From the NCBI GenBank assembly GCA_012517645.1, contig JAAYUR010000105.1:1-9204 (forward strand): a DNA stretch of 9,204 bases, read 5' to 3'. Position 1 is the stretch's first letter, and the number at the start of each line of letters is the position of its first letter. The notes below the pieces were generated by a model. It searched no databases, was not told the origin of the DNA, and saw nothing but the letters and a program-made list of their open reading frames with translations. The translations under genes and the position numbers were made by a program. Below are positions 1 through 5,324 of this stretch, piece by piece. Source of the stretch: Treponema sp. Its GTDB lineage: Bacteria; Spirochaetota; Spirochaetia; Treponematales; UBA12059.

Positions 1-696
1 GAGCTTCACGGCTCCCGACACAAGACGGTCCAGGACGGCGCCCCCCACGATGGGATCCGGGAAGACGGAGAACCAGTCCTCCGGGGGCCTGTTGGAGGTG
101 ACGATGATCGAGCCGGCGGAGAGTCGTTCGTCGCAGATCGAGTACAGAAGGTCGGTTTCGGCGGAGGTGTAGGCTCGGAATGCGAAGTCGTCGAGGATGA
201 GAAGGCCGGCGGAGATGCACCGCTTCAGCAGGAGTTGGGCGCGGCGCGGGGACAGGCGTTCCGGCGCAAGGCGTTCCAGGAGCTTGTGGGTCTTGTAGAA
301 GACGACGTCGACGCCGCGGCGCGCGGCCTCATGGCCGAGGGCCTGGGCGATATGGGATTTTCCGATGCCGGGAGGCCCGGCCAACACGAGGTTCCGGCGC
401 TGATCGACGAAGCGGCAGGAGGACAGGTCCCGGAGCATCGGGCCGGGCATCACGGCGGAGTTGAAGTCGAAGTCGAAGGACTCGAAGGTCATTCTGGACG
501 CGAATCCCGCCAGTTTGAGCCGCTTCTGGAAGGAGTTCGAGTCGCGGCTGGCGATCTCGTCCTGGACAAGCAGGGCCGTGAACTCAAGGTACCCGAGCTT
601 GGCTTCCTCGGCTTCCCGGACTCGGTGGTCGAGGTTGTCGGCCATCCCGGGCAGTTTGAGGCGTTTCAAGTCGGCGGCAAGATCCTGGTTCTTCAT
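1..696 (-). CDS. istB: IstB-like AAA+ ATPase, transposition helper (3' end outside window)
   Basis: IstB is the ATP-dependent partner of IstA. It assembles on target DNA and stimulates and directs strand transfer. I read 232 residues from the ATG at 694-696 to the left edge. The Walker A motif GPPGIGKS is at residues 107-114, Walker B LLILDD at about 165-170, and the family signature SNRPPEDW at about 201-208 follows a beta strand ending IIVT. The family is usually about 245-260 residues, so only the last 10-30 residues should be missing. The start is supported by a GGGAGG ribosome site at 702-707, five bases upstream. The gene follows istA after 60 bases and is in the same frame as istA. No broken motif is visible. 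DnaC-like and DnaA-like helicase loaders are related, but the IstA neighbour settles the call. Confidence 0.95.
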   Translation of the reverse strand, partial: MKNQDLAADLKRLKLPGMADNLDHRVREAEEAKLGYLEFTALLVQDEIASRDSNSFQKRLKLAGFASRMTFESFDFDFNSAVMPGPMLRDLSSCRFVDQRRNLVLAGPPGIGKSHIAQALGHEAARRGVDVVFYKTHKLLERLAPERLSPRRAQLLLKRCISAGLLILDDFAFRAYTSAETDLLYSICDERLSAGSIIVTSNRPPEDWFSVFPDPIVGGAVLDRLVSGAVKL

Positions 697-759
697 GGGA
701 ACCTCCCGATGGTTCAAGATGCGGGTCACTACGGACCCGCGCAACGCCGTACGGCGTCA
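697..759 (-). other. istA-istB junction with stem-loop and palindrome
   Basis: On the minus strand, istA ends with TGA (757-759) followed at once by a perfect 12-bp palindrome CGCCGTACGGCG (745-756). Next is a stem-loop with 7-bp arms GCGGGTC/GACCCGC (721-727 with 734-740) and a 6-base loop, then the istB ribosome site and ATG. The interval is 60 bases, exactly 20 codons, and contains no stop in the shared istA/istB frame. The structures may couple or limit translation of istB; that is inference. One hairpin arm also resembles the GACCCGC part of the terminal repeats, so a transposase-related origin is possible. Confidence 0.6.
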
Positions 760-2319
760 GGGGCCGACGTAGTAGCCGACATCCCTCCCCATGGCCGCTC
801 CGCAGGGCGATATCGGGAAAGGAAGGGTCCTCTGCCGGGATTCGTCCTCGAACAGGACCTTCAGGGCATCCGGTTTGAAAACCTGATGGGCTATCGCGTA
901 TCCAAGGACATGGGAGAGCGCGGGGCAGTCCTTGCGGGACTGAAGCACGGAAAGACAGGCCTGGGCGCGACGCAGGGAAAGATTTCCGCCTCCTTTGAGC
1001 ATGAGCCTGAGGTATTCGGCGGCCTGGGGGCTTATCTCTCTCGCCTTGACGATCAGGCTGCGGGCGTACGCGCCTGGGACGAAGGGCTGGCCATGCGCGG
1101 GGAAGTCTTGGGGTAGATAGGATTTAAGCGCATCCGTAACGGGGTAGCTGCGTACGAGCTTGTGCTCGAAGTATATCTCGACGAGGGTGTCCGTCGAGCG
1201 GACCGCGACCCGTTTGCCGATGTAGAGCGCGGGAAGCCCGTACAGTCGCTTGCCTACCCGGATGAACTGATCCGGATTGACCTTCGCCACGGTCCAGGAG
1301 GCCGGTTCGAAGGGTTCGGGGGGCAGGGGCGCAAGGCGGGCGCGCTCGACGCCCTCGAACGCGGCGACAGGGGCCGCTCCCGTCGTGCCGTGACAGCGCT
1401 TGCCGTAGTCGTCTCGGGCCCACGCGCGGGCGAGCTCGTTAAGCTCCTCGAGCGACGCGGCGGGATGCAGCGCGGTAAGCCGCTTCCACAGCTCCCGAAC
1501 CACCGGGACGATCCGTTCCACCTTGCCCTTGTCCTTGGGCGAGGCCGGACGGGCGGGATCGGGCAGGATGCCGTAATGGTCGCAGAGTTCCGCGAAGGTC
1601 CGATTCAGGACCGGGTCGAAGATGCCCGCGGCAAGCACCCCCGCCTTCAGGTTGTCCAGGTTGATCCGCCGCGCCGAGCCGCCGTAGCAGGACAGCATCG
1701 CGGCAAGGGCCTTCGCGAAGGACACCTCGTCCTGGCTGGGCCCGAACAGGACGAACGGCAGCCGGGAGAAGGACAGGATCCCGATGAACGCATAGATCGT
1801 GCGGCTCTTGCCCGCGACGACCCAGCCGCCCATCTTCGCGTAGTCCACTTGGATCTCGTCTCCCGGTTCGACCTCGATGCGCACCGTCGCCTTGGACGCC
1901 TTCCTGTCGAGCCTGCGGTCCCGAACGAATCGTTTGAAACTCTCGTAGCTCGGCCGTTCGCCCAAGCCATGGCGTTCCTGGATCACCAGCCAGGCCGTCT
2001 TGGCCTTCATGGGCAAGGCGCCCTTCGTTCGGTCCCCGGCGAGCAGGCTTCGGATTTCCTCTTCCAACGGCTCAAGGACGGCCCGGGCGGGCTTCCCCTT
2101 GGCATTCACGGACCCGAGGACGGAAAGCCGGGAGCGGACCTCGGCAAGCGGCGTGTCCGGAGGTATCGCCAGGGCGTCGATCGCCTCGGCATACCGGTTC
2201 ACCGTTCCGCGGTCGAGTCCCAGCCTCCGCGCGATCGAACGATTCGATTCCCCGAGCGTCCGTTGAGACCAGATGATCCCCAAATGATCCGTGTTCACCA
2301 GTCGGTACCCCATGCTCAC
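757..2319 (-). CDS. istA: IstA transposase, IS21 family, DDE type
   Basis: IstA catalyses cleavage and strand transfer at the IS ends. From the GTG at 2317-2319 it is 520 residues, close to the family norm of about 400-520. A helix-turn-helix lies at residues 20-46 (core SIARRLGLDRGTVNRY), typical of IstA DNA recognition. The rve/DDE catalytic core follows, with likely acidic residues D159 (in IQVDY), D222 (in NLDN) and E268 (in KGKVER). After it comes a beta-rich C-terminal domain (about 350-395). The start is ambiguous: GTG at 2319 or ATG at 2311-2313, two codons later. The GGGGGTG run suits the ATG better by spacing. IS21 itself makes two IstA forms from nearby starts, so both may be used. 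No frameshift or internal stop is visible, and the gene appears functional. Confidence 0.96.
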   Translation of the reverse strand: MSMGYRLVNTDHLGIIWSQRTLGESNRSIARRLGLDRGTVNRYAEAIDALAIPPDTPLAEVRSRLSVLGSVNAKGKPARAVLEPLEEEIRSLLAGDRTKGALPMKAKTAWLVIQERHGLGERPSYESFKRFVRDRRLDRKASKATVRIEVEPGDEIQVDYAKMGGWVVAGKSRTIYAFIGILSFSRLPFVLFGPSQDEVSFAKALAAMLSCYGGSARRINLDNLKAGVLAAGIFDPVLNRTFAELCDHYGILPDPARPASPKDKGKVERIVPVVRELWKRLTALHPAASLEELNELARAWARDDYGKRCHGTTGAAPVAAFEGVERARLAPLPPEPFEPASWTVAKVNPDQFIRVGKRLYGLPALYIGKRVAVRSTDTLVEIYFEHKLVRSYPVTDALKSYLPQDFPAHGQPFVPGAYARSLIVKAREISPQAAEYLRLMLKGGGNLSLRRAQACLSVLQSRKDCPALSHVLGYAIAHQVFKPDALKVLFEDESRQRTLPFPISPCGAAMGRDVGYYVGP

Positions 2320-2320
2320 C

Positions 2321-2340
2321 CCCGTACCGCATGGTACGGG
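2321..2340 (-). promoter_or_regulatory. Perfect hairpin over the istA ribosome-binding region
   Basis: CCCGTACC (2321-2328) and GGTACGGG (2333-2340) are exact inverted repeats around a 4-base loop (GCAT). In the istA transcript the 3' arm supplies part of the G-run that would serve as ribosome site, so the stem could hide the istA start. The loop holds an out-of-frame AUG (2330-2332). Sequestering the transposase start in read-through RNA is an established strategy in other IS elements such as IS10 and IS50; its use here is inferred. Confidence 0.55.
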
Positions 2341-2354
2341 AAGATACCCCTGGC

Positions 2355-2457
2355 TGGCCGATTATCGTGACCCGAATGGCCGAATAAGCTGACCCGCGTG
2401 GCTGGTTATGTTGACCCGAACAGCTTTAAAAGTGGCCGGTTATCGTGACCCGCGACA
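2355..2457. repeat. IS21 terminal repeat array: four 22-bp units
   Basis: On the plus strand, four 22-bp units share the pattern TGGCYGRNTAW, two variable bases, then TGACCCGMR. They are at 2355-2376, 2377-2398, 2399-2420 and 2433-2454. The first three are head to tail with no gap; the fourth is set off by 12 A/T-richer bases (2421-2432) and is followed by ACA at the presumed element end. Multiple repeats in the ends are the known IstA-binding architecture of IS21 elements. Three contiguous copies plus one terminal copy is a compact version. The minus-strand GATAAT-like hexamer inside the first unit (2361-2366) could also act as a -10 for istA, but I see no good -35. Confidence 0.9.
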
Positions 2458-2473
2458 GTATTGACAGAAGGGC

Positions 2474-2554
2474 TCAGTATACTGCGGCCATACCGGTCGC
2501 CATGGCGAAGAGCGCAAGCACCGCGATCACGGTCAGGAATCTGTTTCGTCGCAT
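2474..2554 (-). pseudogene. Signal-peptide remnant of an exported protein, or tiny secreted peptide
   Basis: An ATG at 2552-2554 is preceded five bases away by GGAGG, a strong ribosome site. The 26 codons encode a textbook signal peptide: basic start MRRNRF, hydrophobic core LTVIAVLALFAM, then ATGMAAVY with small residues suitable for cleavage, then TGA. Nothing resembling a mature domain follows before the IS end 16 bases downstream. The best reading is the 5' stump of a gene for a periplasmic or secreted protein, decayed and then bordered or cut by the IS. The stop lies before the IS, so the IS alone does not explain the truncation; an earlier frameshift is possible. A genuine very short peptide cannot be excluded. 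Confidence 0.45.
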
Positions 2555-2571
2555 AATAGCCTCCATCGCAC

Positions 2572-2600
2572 TGTGTAACCTATTTCCCCCGAAAGGTCAA
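2572..2600 (-). promoter_or_regulatory. Possible promoter for the signal-peptide remnant
   Basis: On the minus strand, TTGACC (2595-2600) is followed after 17 bases by TACACA (2572-2577), which lies about 17 bases before the remnant's start codon. The -35 is good, the -10 poor (3 of 6). If active, it would now transcribe through the remnant into the IS end towards istA. Confidence 0.3.
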
Positions 2601-2954
2601 AATATTTCAAGGAAGCGGTCATTGTTTATCGCCATGCAATAAGCATGCCATTGAGAATTCCGGGCGCTGATCCCGATATTTCCTTGCCGGGCTAGGGCCG
2701 GGGCACCCGAAGGGCCGGGGCTCCTTGCCGGAGGCTGTCCTGTTATGTGTCAATCTATCGAGGGAATGTTCAAAAACGAGACAGAGTGTGTCAGTGTGAA
2801 GGATGCGGACCCCGCAGTGTTACGAAGCTTGGGATGGCGGAGAGCCGGGGACTACTGGATCCTGTCCGGAGCAGCTGATGGACAAGCCGAAAAATCTACC
2901 GATCCGAGTGGCACAGGCTTCGTGACACCAGAAAGGTCGGCCTCGTTCCCCCGC
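2601..2954. other. Intergenic stretch without a convincing gene
   Basis: This part of the 460-base gap between the signal-peptide remnant and lpd holds no RNA gene I recognise. A plus-strand open frame of 100 codons starts at 2745, with GGAGG ten bases upstream, and runs into the lpd start. Its third codon positions are not G/C-rich, unlike every accepted gene here, and it would overlap both the lpd promoter and the lpd start. Its first half (residues about 15-45, including GWRRAGDYWILSG) looks protein-like, so it could be a decayed or foreign fragment. I do not accept it as a gene. Nested repeats at 2681-2731 are listed separately. Confidence 0.5.
2681..2731. repeat. Nested direct repeats upstream of lpd
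   Basis: TCCTTGCCGG occurs at 2681-2690 and 2722-2731, and AGGGCCGGGGC at 2694-2704 and 2711-2721, giving an A-B-B-A order with both pairs in direct orientation. The copies are exact. Their role is unknown; they may be relics of local duplication in non-coding DNA. Confidence 0.6.
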
Positions 2955-2984
2955 TTGCGGCGAACCCGGGTCCCCGTCTATGAT
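2955..2984 (+). promoter_or_regulatory. Probable lpd promoter
   Basis: TTGCGG (2955-2960), an 18-base spacer and TATGAT (2979-2984, five of six to the -10 consensus) precede lpd. Transcription would begin near 2991, leaving a leader of about 23 bases that contains the ribosome site GAGGTG (3003-3008). The -35 is weak. No operator is evident. Confidence 0.4.
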
Positions 2985-3013
2985 CGATCCATCATTCCGA
3001 GCGAGGTGGACGT

Positions 3014-4405
3014 ATGGGCGAGCAGATATACGACGTGGCTATTCTAGGGGCGGGGCCCGGCGGGTACGTAGCGGCGATCCGGGCCCGGCAGCTCGGGCTT
3101 TCCGCGGTGGTCATCGAGAAGGACAAGCCCGGCGGGGTTTGTCTGAACATCGGCTGCATCCCTTCAAAGGCGCTGATCCACCAGGCCCAGGTCTTCTCGG
3201 CCGCGGCGGGTCTCCGGGAACTCGGGGCCGCGGTGGACCTGTCCGGCTTCGAGTACGGCAAGGTCTTCCGGAAGTCCCGGCTTGCCGCGGACCGTCTTTC
3301 CAAGGGCGTCGAGTTCCTGTTGCGCAAGAACAAGGTGGACTATGTTTCGGGCACAGGGGCCTTCAAGTCCGCGGACCGGATCGTCGTGAACGGAAAGACG
3401 GAGATCGCCTTCAAGAACGCCATCGTGGCCACGGGCTCGAGGCCCCGGGAGATTCCGGGCTTCGCCTTCGACGGGAAGGTGGTCCTGTCCTCCACGGATG
3501 CCCTCATGTTGGAGAAGCTGCCCCGCCGCCTCGTGATCCTGGGAGCCGGGGCCATCGGCATGGAGTTCGCCTACGTCATGAACGCCTTCGGGGTGGAGGT
3601 CACCCTGGTGGAGATGCTGGACACGATCCTGCCCCTGGAGGACGCCGAGACCGTGGAGGTAGTGCGCCGGGACTTCCTCAAGAAGGGGGTCAAGATCCTG
3701 ACCGGCACCCGGGCGGAGGGCCTGGAGCGGAAGTCCGAGGGGGCCGTGGTGCGGTTGTCCGGGAAGGACGGGACCAAGACCGAGGTCGAGGCGGACCAGG
3801 TCCTGGTGGCCGTGGGCCGGGCGCCCAACACGGAGAACCTGGGCTTGGAGGCCCTGGGCATCCGGACCGAAAAGGGCTTCATCCCCGTGGGGGATTACGG
3901 GCGGACCTCGGTCCCGAACATCTACGCCATCGGGGACGTGGTCGCCACGCCCCTCCTGGCCCACGTGGCCTCCAAGGAGGGGGAGATCGCGGTGGAGAGG
4001 ATGGCCGGCAAGGATCCCGAGCGCCGGGTGGCCCTGGACGAGATCCCCTCGGCGGTCTACTGCGAGCCCCAGGTCGGGAGCTTCGGGCTCACGGAGCGGG
4101 AGGCCCTGGAGCGGGGCGTCCGCTTCCGGAAGGCCGTCTTCCCCTACCGGGGAATCGGCAAGGCCGTGGCCGTGGAGGCCCCGGATGGGATCGTGAAGAT
4201 CCTCCACGACCCCCAGACCGGAGAGATCCTGGGAGCCCACGTCGCCGGGGCGGAGGCCACGGAGCTCGTCCACGAGCTGCTGCTCGCGAAGAAGTCGGAA
4301 TTGACGGTAGCCGAGGTAGCCGGAATGATCCACGCCCATCCGACCCTGTCCGAGGGCGTGATGGAAGCCGCCCGAATGGCCGAGGGCTGGGCGATCCACG
4401 TCTAG
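3014..4405 (+). CDS. lpdA: Dihydrolipoamide dehydrogenase (E3), flavoprotein
   Basis: This cytoplasmic FAD enzyme reoxidises the dihydrolipoyl groups of 2-oxoacid dehydrogenase complexes or the glycine cleavage system, passing electrons to NAD+. It has 463 residues, normal for the family. Visible in order are the FAD-binding GAGPGG (12-17), the redox disulfide in GGVCLNIGC (C43 and C48), the NAD-binding GAGAIGMEF (177-185), the second FAD motif YAIGDV (304-309) and the dimerisation-domain signature HPTLSE (442-447), giving the catalytic His442-Glu447 pair. This set distinguishes it from glutathione or mercuric reductases. The ATG follows GAGGTG by five bases. The gene stands alone, with its own probable promoter and a hairpin after it; no E1, E2 or H/T/P-protein gene is in view, so the complex it serves is unknown. 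Confidence 0.96.
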   Translation: MGEQIYDVAILGAGPGGYVAAIRARQLGLSAVVIEKDKPGGVCLNIGCIPSKALIHQAQVFSAAAGLRELGAAVDLSGFEYGKVFRKSRLAADRLSKGVEFLLRKNKVDYVSGTGAFKSADRIVVNGKTEIAFKNAIVATGSRPREIPGFAFDGKVVLSSTDALMLEKLPRRLVILGAGAIGMEFAYVMNAFGVEVTLVEMLDTILPLEDAETVEVVRRDFLKKGVKILTGTRAEGLERKSEGAVVRLSGKDGTKTEVEADQVLVAVGRAPNTENLGLEALGIRTEKGFIPVGDYGRTSVPNIYAIGDVVATPLLAHVASKEGEIAVERMAGKDPERRVALDEIPSAVYCEPQVGSFGLTEREALERGVRFRKAVFPYRGIGKAVAVEAPDGIVKILHDPQTGEILGAHVAGAEATELVHELLLAKKSELTVAEVAGMIHAHPTLSEGVMEAARMAEGWAIHV

Positions 4406-4419
4406 GCGGGAGCGTGCCG

Positions 4420-4449
4420 CCCCCCGGACGGTTCCGCCGTCCGGAGGGG
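4420..4449. terminator. GC-rich hairpin between convergent lpd and gntR-type gene
   Basis: CCGGACGG (4424-4431) pairs perfectly with CCGTCCGG (4437-4444) around loop TTCCG. The stem extends with four more C-G pairs (4420-4423 with 4446-4449) if A4445 bulges. It lies 15 bases after the lpd stop, in the place expected for a terminator. No real T-tract follows on either strand, so it may only weaken transcription or protect the lpd mRNA 3' end. Confidence 0.5.
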
Positions 4450-4518
4450 AGGACGTTTAGGCGGATCGGGCGGCGAGTCCGTTCCGACCGGGTCGCTTCG
4501 ATCGGCTGCGGCGTCCCC

Positions 4519-4554
4519 GGCCGGCTCTCAGCGGTTGGCCGGCTCTCAACGGTT
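4519..4554. repeat. 18-bp tandem duplication spanning the regulator's stop codon
   Basis: GGCCGGCTCTCAGCGGTT (4519-4536) is followed directly by GGCCGGCTCTCAACGGTT (4537-4554), one mismatch in 18. Read on the minus strand, each copy encodes Asn-Arg-stop (AAC CGY TGA), and because the period is six codons the second stop is in frame with the first. It looks like a recent slippage duplication of the gene end. Confidence 0.85.
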
Positions 4555-5244
4555 CAGCTCGTTCAGCTTCCGGAGGGCTCCGTCCAGATGGCGGCGCAGG
4601 GCGTCCTGGGCGGCTTTCGGATCCCGGACCTCGATAGCCTCCACAAGCCTACGATGCTCGTCCAGGATCTTTCCGGACCACCCCTCCAGGGCCAGGAGCT
4701 TGGACCGGCTTAGGACGATGTACTTTTCCATGGTGGACGAGAGGCCTTCGTACATCCGGCTCAGGACGGGGTTGTGGGCCGCGTTCAGGACCAGGGTGTG
4801 CAACAGGGTATCCCAGACGGCCGCCGAGGACAGCCCCCTATCCCGGGTTTCCTGCTCGGTTTCCAGGTGAGCCACGCAGTCTTTCATGCGGGCGAGTTCC
4901 GCATCCGTTCGGCGCTCCGCGGCCAGTCCCGCCGCGGGTACCTCGATCACCAGACGCATCTCCATCAGGTAGGATAGAAGGTCCTCGGGCCAGATAGCCA
5001 GGAATTTCAGGCTGGCCGCGAAGTCCTCGGTCCCCGGGGGGGTTATAAAGGCCCCCTGGCGTTCCCGGACCTCCAGGAAGCCCAGGGCTTCCAGGGTGAC
5101 GATGGCCTCCCGCAGGAGGTTTCGGCTGACCCCCAGGCTCTCCGCCAGCTCCCGTTCCGGGGGCAGACGTCCGTCGGGGAAGCGCCCGGGCTCGCGGATC
5201 AGGGTGGTCAGGGTCCGCACTAGTTCGGCCCGTTTCTTTTCCAT
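4546..5244 (-). CDS. GntR-family transcriptional regulator, FadR/FCD subfamily
   Basis: This is a ligand-responsive DNA-binding protein, most likely a repressor of the divergent TRAP operon. From the ATG at 5242-5244 it has 232 residues. The N-terminal winged helix-turn-helix (about 5-68) shows the GntR core LPPERELAESLGVSRNLLRE and the wing ending RQGAFI. The C-terminal all-helical FCD domain has the expected metal-binding set: D145 and H149 (WDTLLH), H197 (DEHRRL) and H219 (RRHLD). Such domains usually bind a metal with a small carboxylate. No ribosome site precedes this ATG; the predicted promoter would start transcription almost at the ATG, giving a near-leaderless mRNA. An in-frame ATG at 5272-5274 would add ten residues but lies in the promoter. 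The gene faces lpd and diverges from dctP by 80 bases. Confidence 0.93.
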   Translation of the reverse strand: MEKKRAELVRTLTTLIREPGRFPDGRLPPERELAESLGVSRNLLREAIVTLEALGFLEVRERQGAFITPPGTEDFAASLKFLAIWPEDLLSYLMEMRLVIEVPAAGLAAERRTDAELARMKDCVAHLETEQETRDRGLSSAAVWDTLLHTLVLNAAHNPVLSRMYEGLSSTMEKYIVLSRSKLLALEGWSGKILDEHRRLVEAIEVRDPKAAQDALRRHLDGALRKLNELNR

Positions 5245-5245
5245 G

Positions 5246-5274
5246 TTGACGGCAGTGTATACCGGTGCTATCAT
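5246..5274 (+). promoter_or_regulatory. Sigma70-like promoter of the dctPQM operon
   Basis: TTGACG (5246-5251) and TATCAT (5269-5274) each match consensus at five of six positions and are 17 bases apart, the optimum. Transcription should start near 5281, giving a leader of about 44 bases with AGGAG (5314-5318) before dctP. The -35 box starts two bases beyond the regulator's start codon. Confidence 0.65.
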
Positions 5275-5282
5275 TCCGTCAA
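5254..5282 (-). promoter_or_regulatory. Probable promoter of the GntR-family gene
   Basis: On the minus strand, TTGACG (5277-5282) and TACACT (5254-5259, four of six) are separated by 17 bases. Transcription would begin at about 5247, next to the ATG. It overlaps the dctP promoter almost completely on the other strand. The two -35 boxes, each extended by one base, form the inverted repeat TTGACGG/CCGTCAA (5246-5252, 5276-5282). Confidence 0.5.
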
Positions 5283-5285
5283 TGC

Positions 5286-5296
5286 TGGTACTACCA
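5286..5296. promoter_or_regulatory. FadR-type operator TGGT-ACT-ACCA
   Basis: TGGTACTACCA is an exact inverted repeat with a 3-base centre, matching the TGGTNNNACCA pattern recognised by many FadR-subfamily regulators. It lies at about +6 to +16 of the predicted dctP transcript, where a bound protein would block clearance. A half-site, TACCA, follows at 5303-5307, and ACCAAG repeats at 5293-5298 and 5304-5309 at an 11-base spacing, about one helical turn. The regulator of the matching family is the adjacent divergent gene. Confidence 0.7.
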
Positions 5297-5324
5297 AGGA
5301 AGTACCAAGAATAAGGAGACTGAG

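Larger units (their letters stand above)
1..2457 (-). mobile_element. IS21-family insertion sequence, left-truncated by the window edge
   Basis: The element holds the two-gene istA-istB layout diagnostic of IS21, both on the minus strand, and a repeat-rich terminus beyond istA. That terminus reads 5'-TGTCGCGGGTCACGATAACC on the minus strand from 2457, beginning with the TG dinucleotide usual for this family, and it carries four copies of a 22-bp repeat. The istB-side end lies outside the window, so the target duplication (4-8 bp in the family) cannot be checked; the base flank on this side begins GTATTGAC at 2458. Both reading frames are intact as far as they can be seen, so the copy could be active if the missing end is present. 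It abuts a signal-peptide gene remnant, suggesting it landed in or next to a host gene. Family assignment is firm; the exact end coordinate is good to a few bases. Confidence 0.93.

Noticed and set aside
235..1116. Plus-strand open frame of 293 codons across istB and istA
   Set aside because: It is antisense to both transposition genes and spans their junction; composition is typical of a shadow frame.
1162..2370. Plus-strand open frame of 402 codons opposite istA
   Set aside because: It is antisense to the clear DDE transposase, runs through the IS end repeats and has no recognisable domain.
2355..2454. CRISPR-like array
   Set aside because: The units are contiguous repeats without spacers and lie at an IS21 end beside istA, which explains them.
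2445..2642. Plus-strand 65-codon frame starting in the IS end
   Set aside because: It begins inside the last terminal repeat, has no ribosome site and runs opposite the signal-peptide stump.
2991..2999. ATCATTCCG shared upstream of lpd (2991-2999) and dctP (5270-5278)
   Set aside because: It holds different positions relative to the two predicted promoters, is only nine bases long and is not symmetric, so a shared operator is not supported.
2980..4713. Plus-strand open frame of 577 codons overlapping lpd
   Set aside because: It is an out-of-frame shadow of lpd, rich in G, R and P, and runs across the downstream hairpin into the convergent regulator gene.
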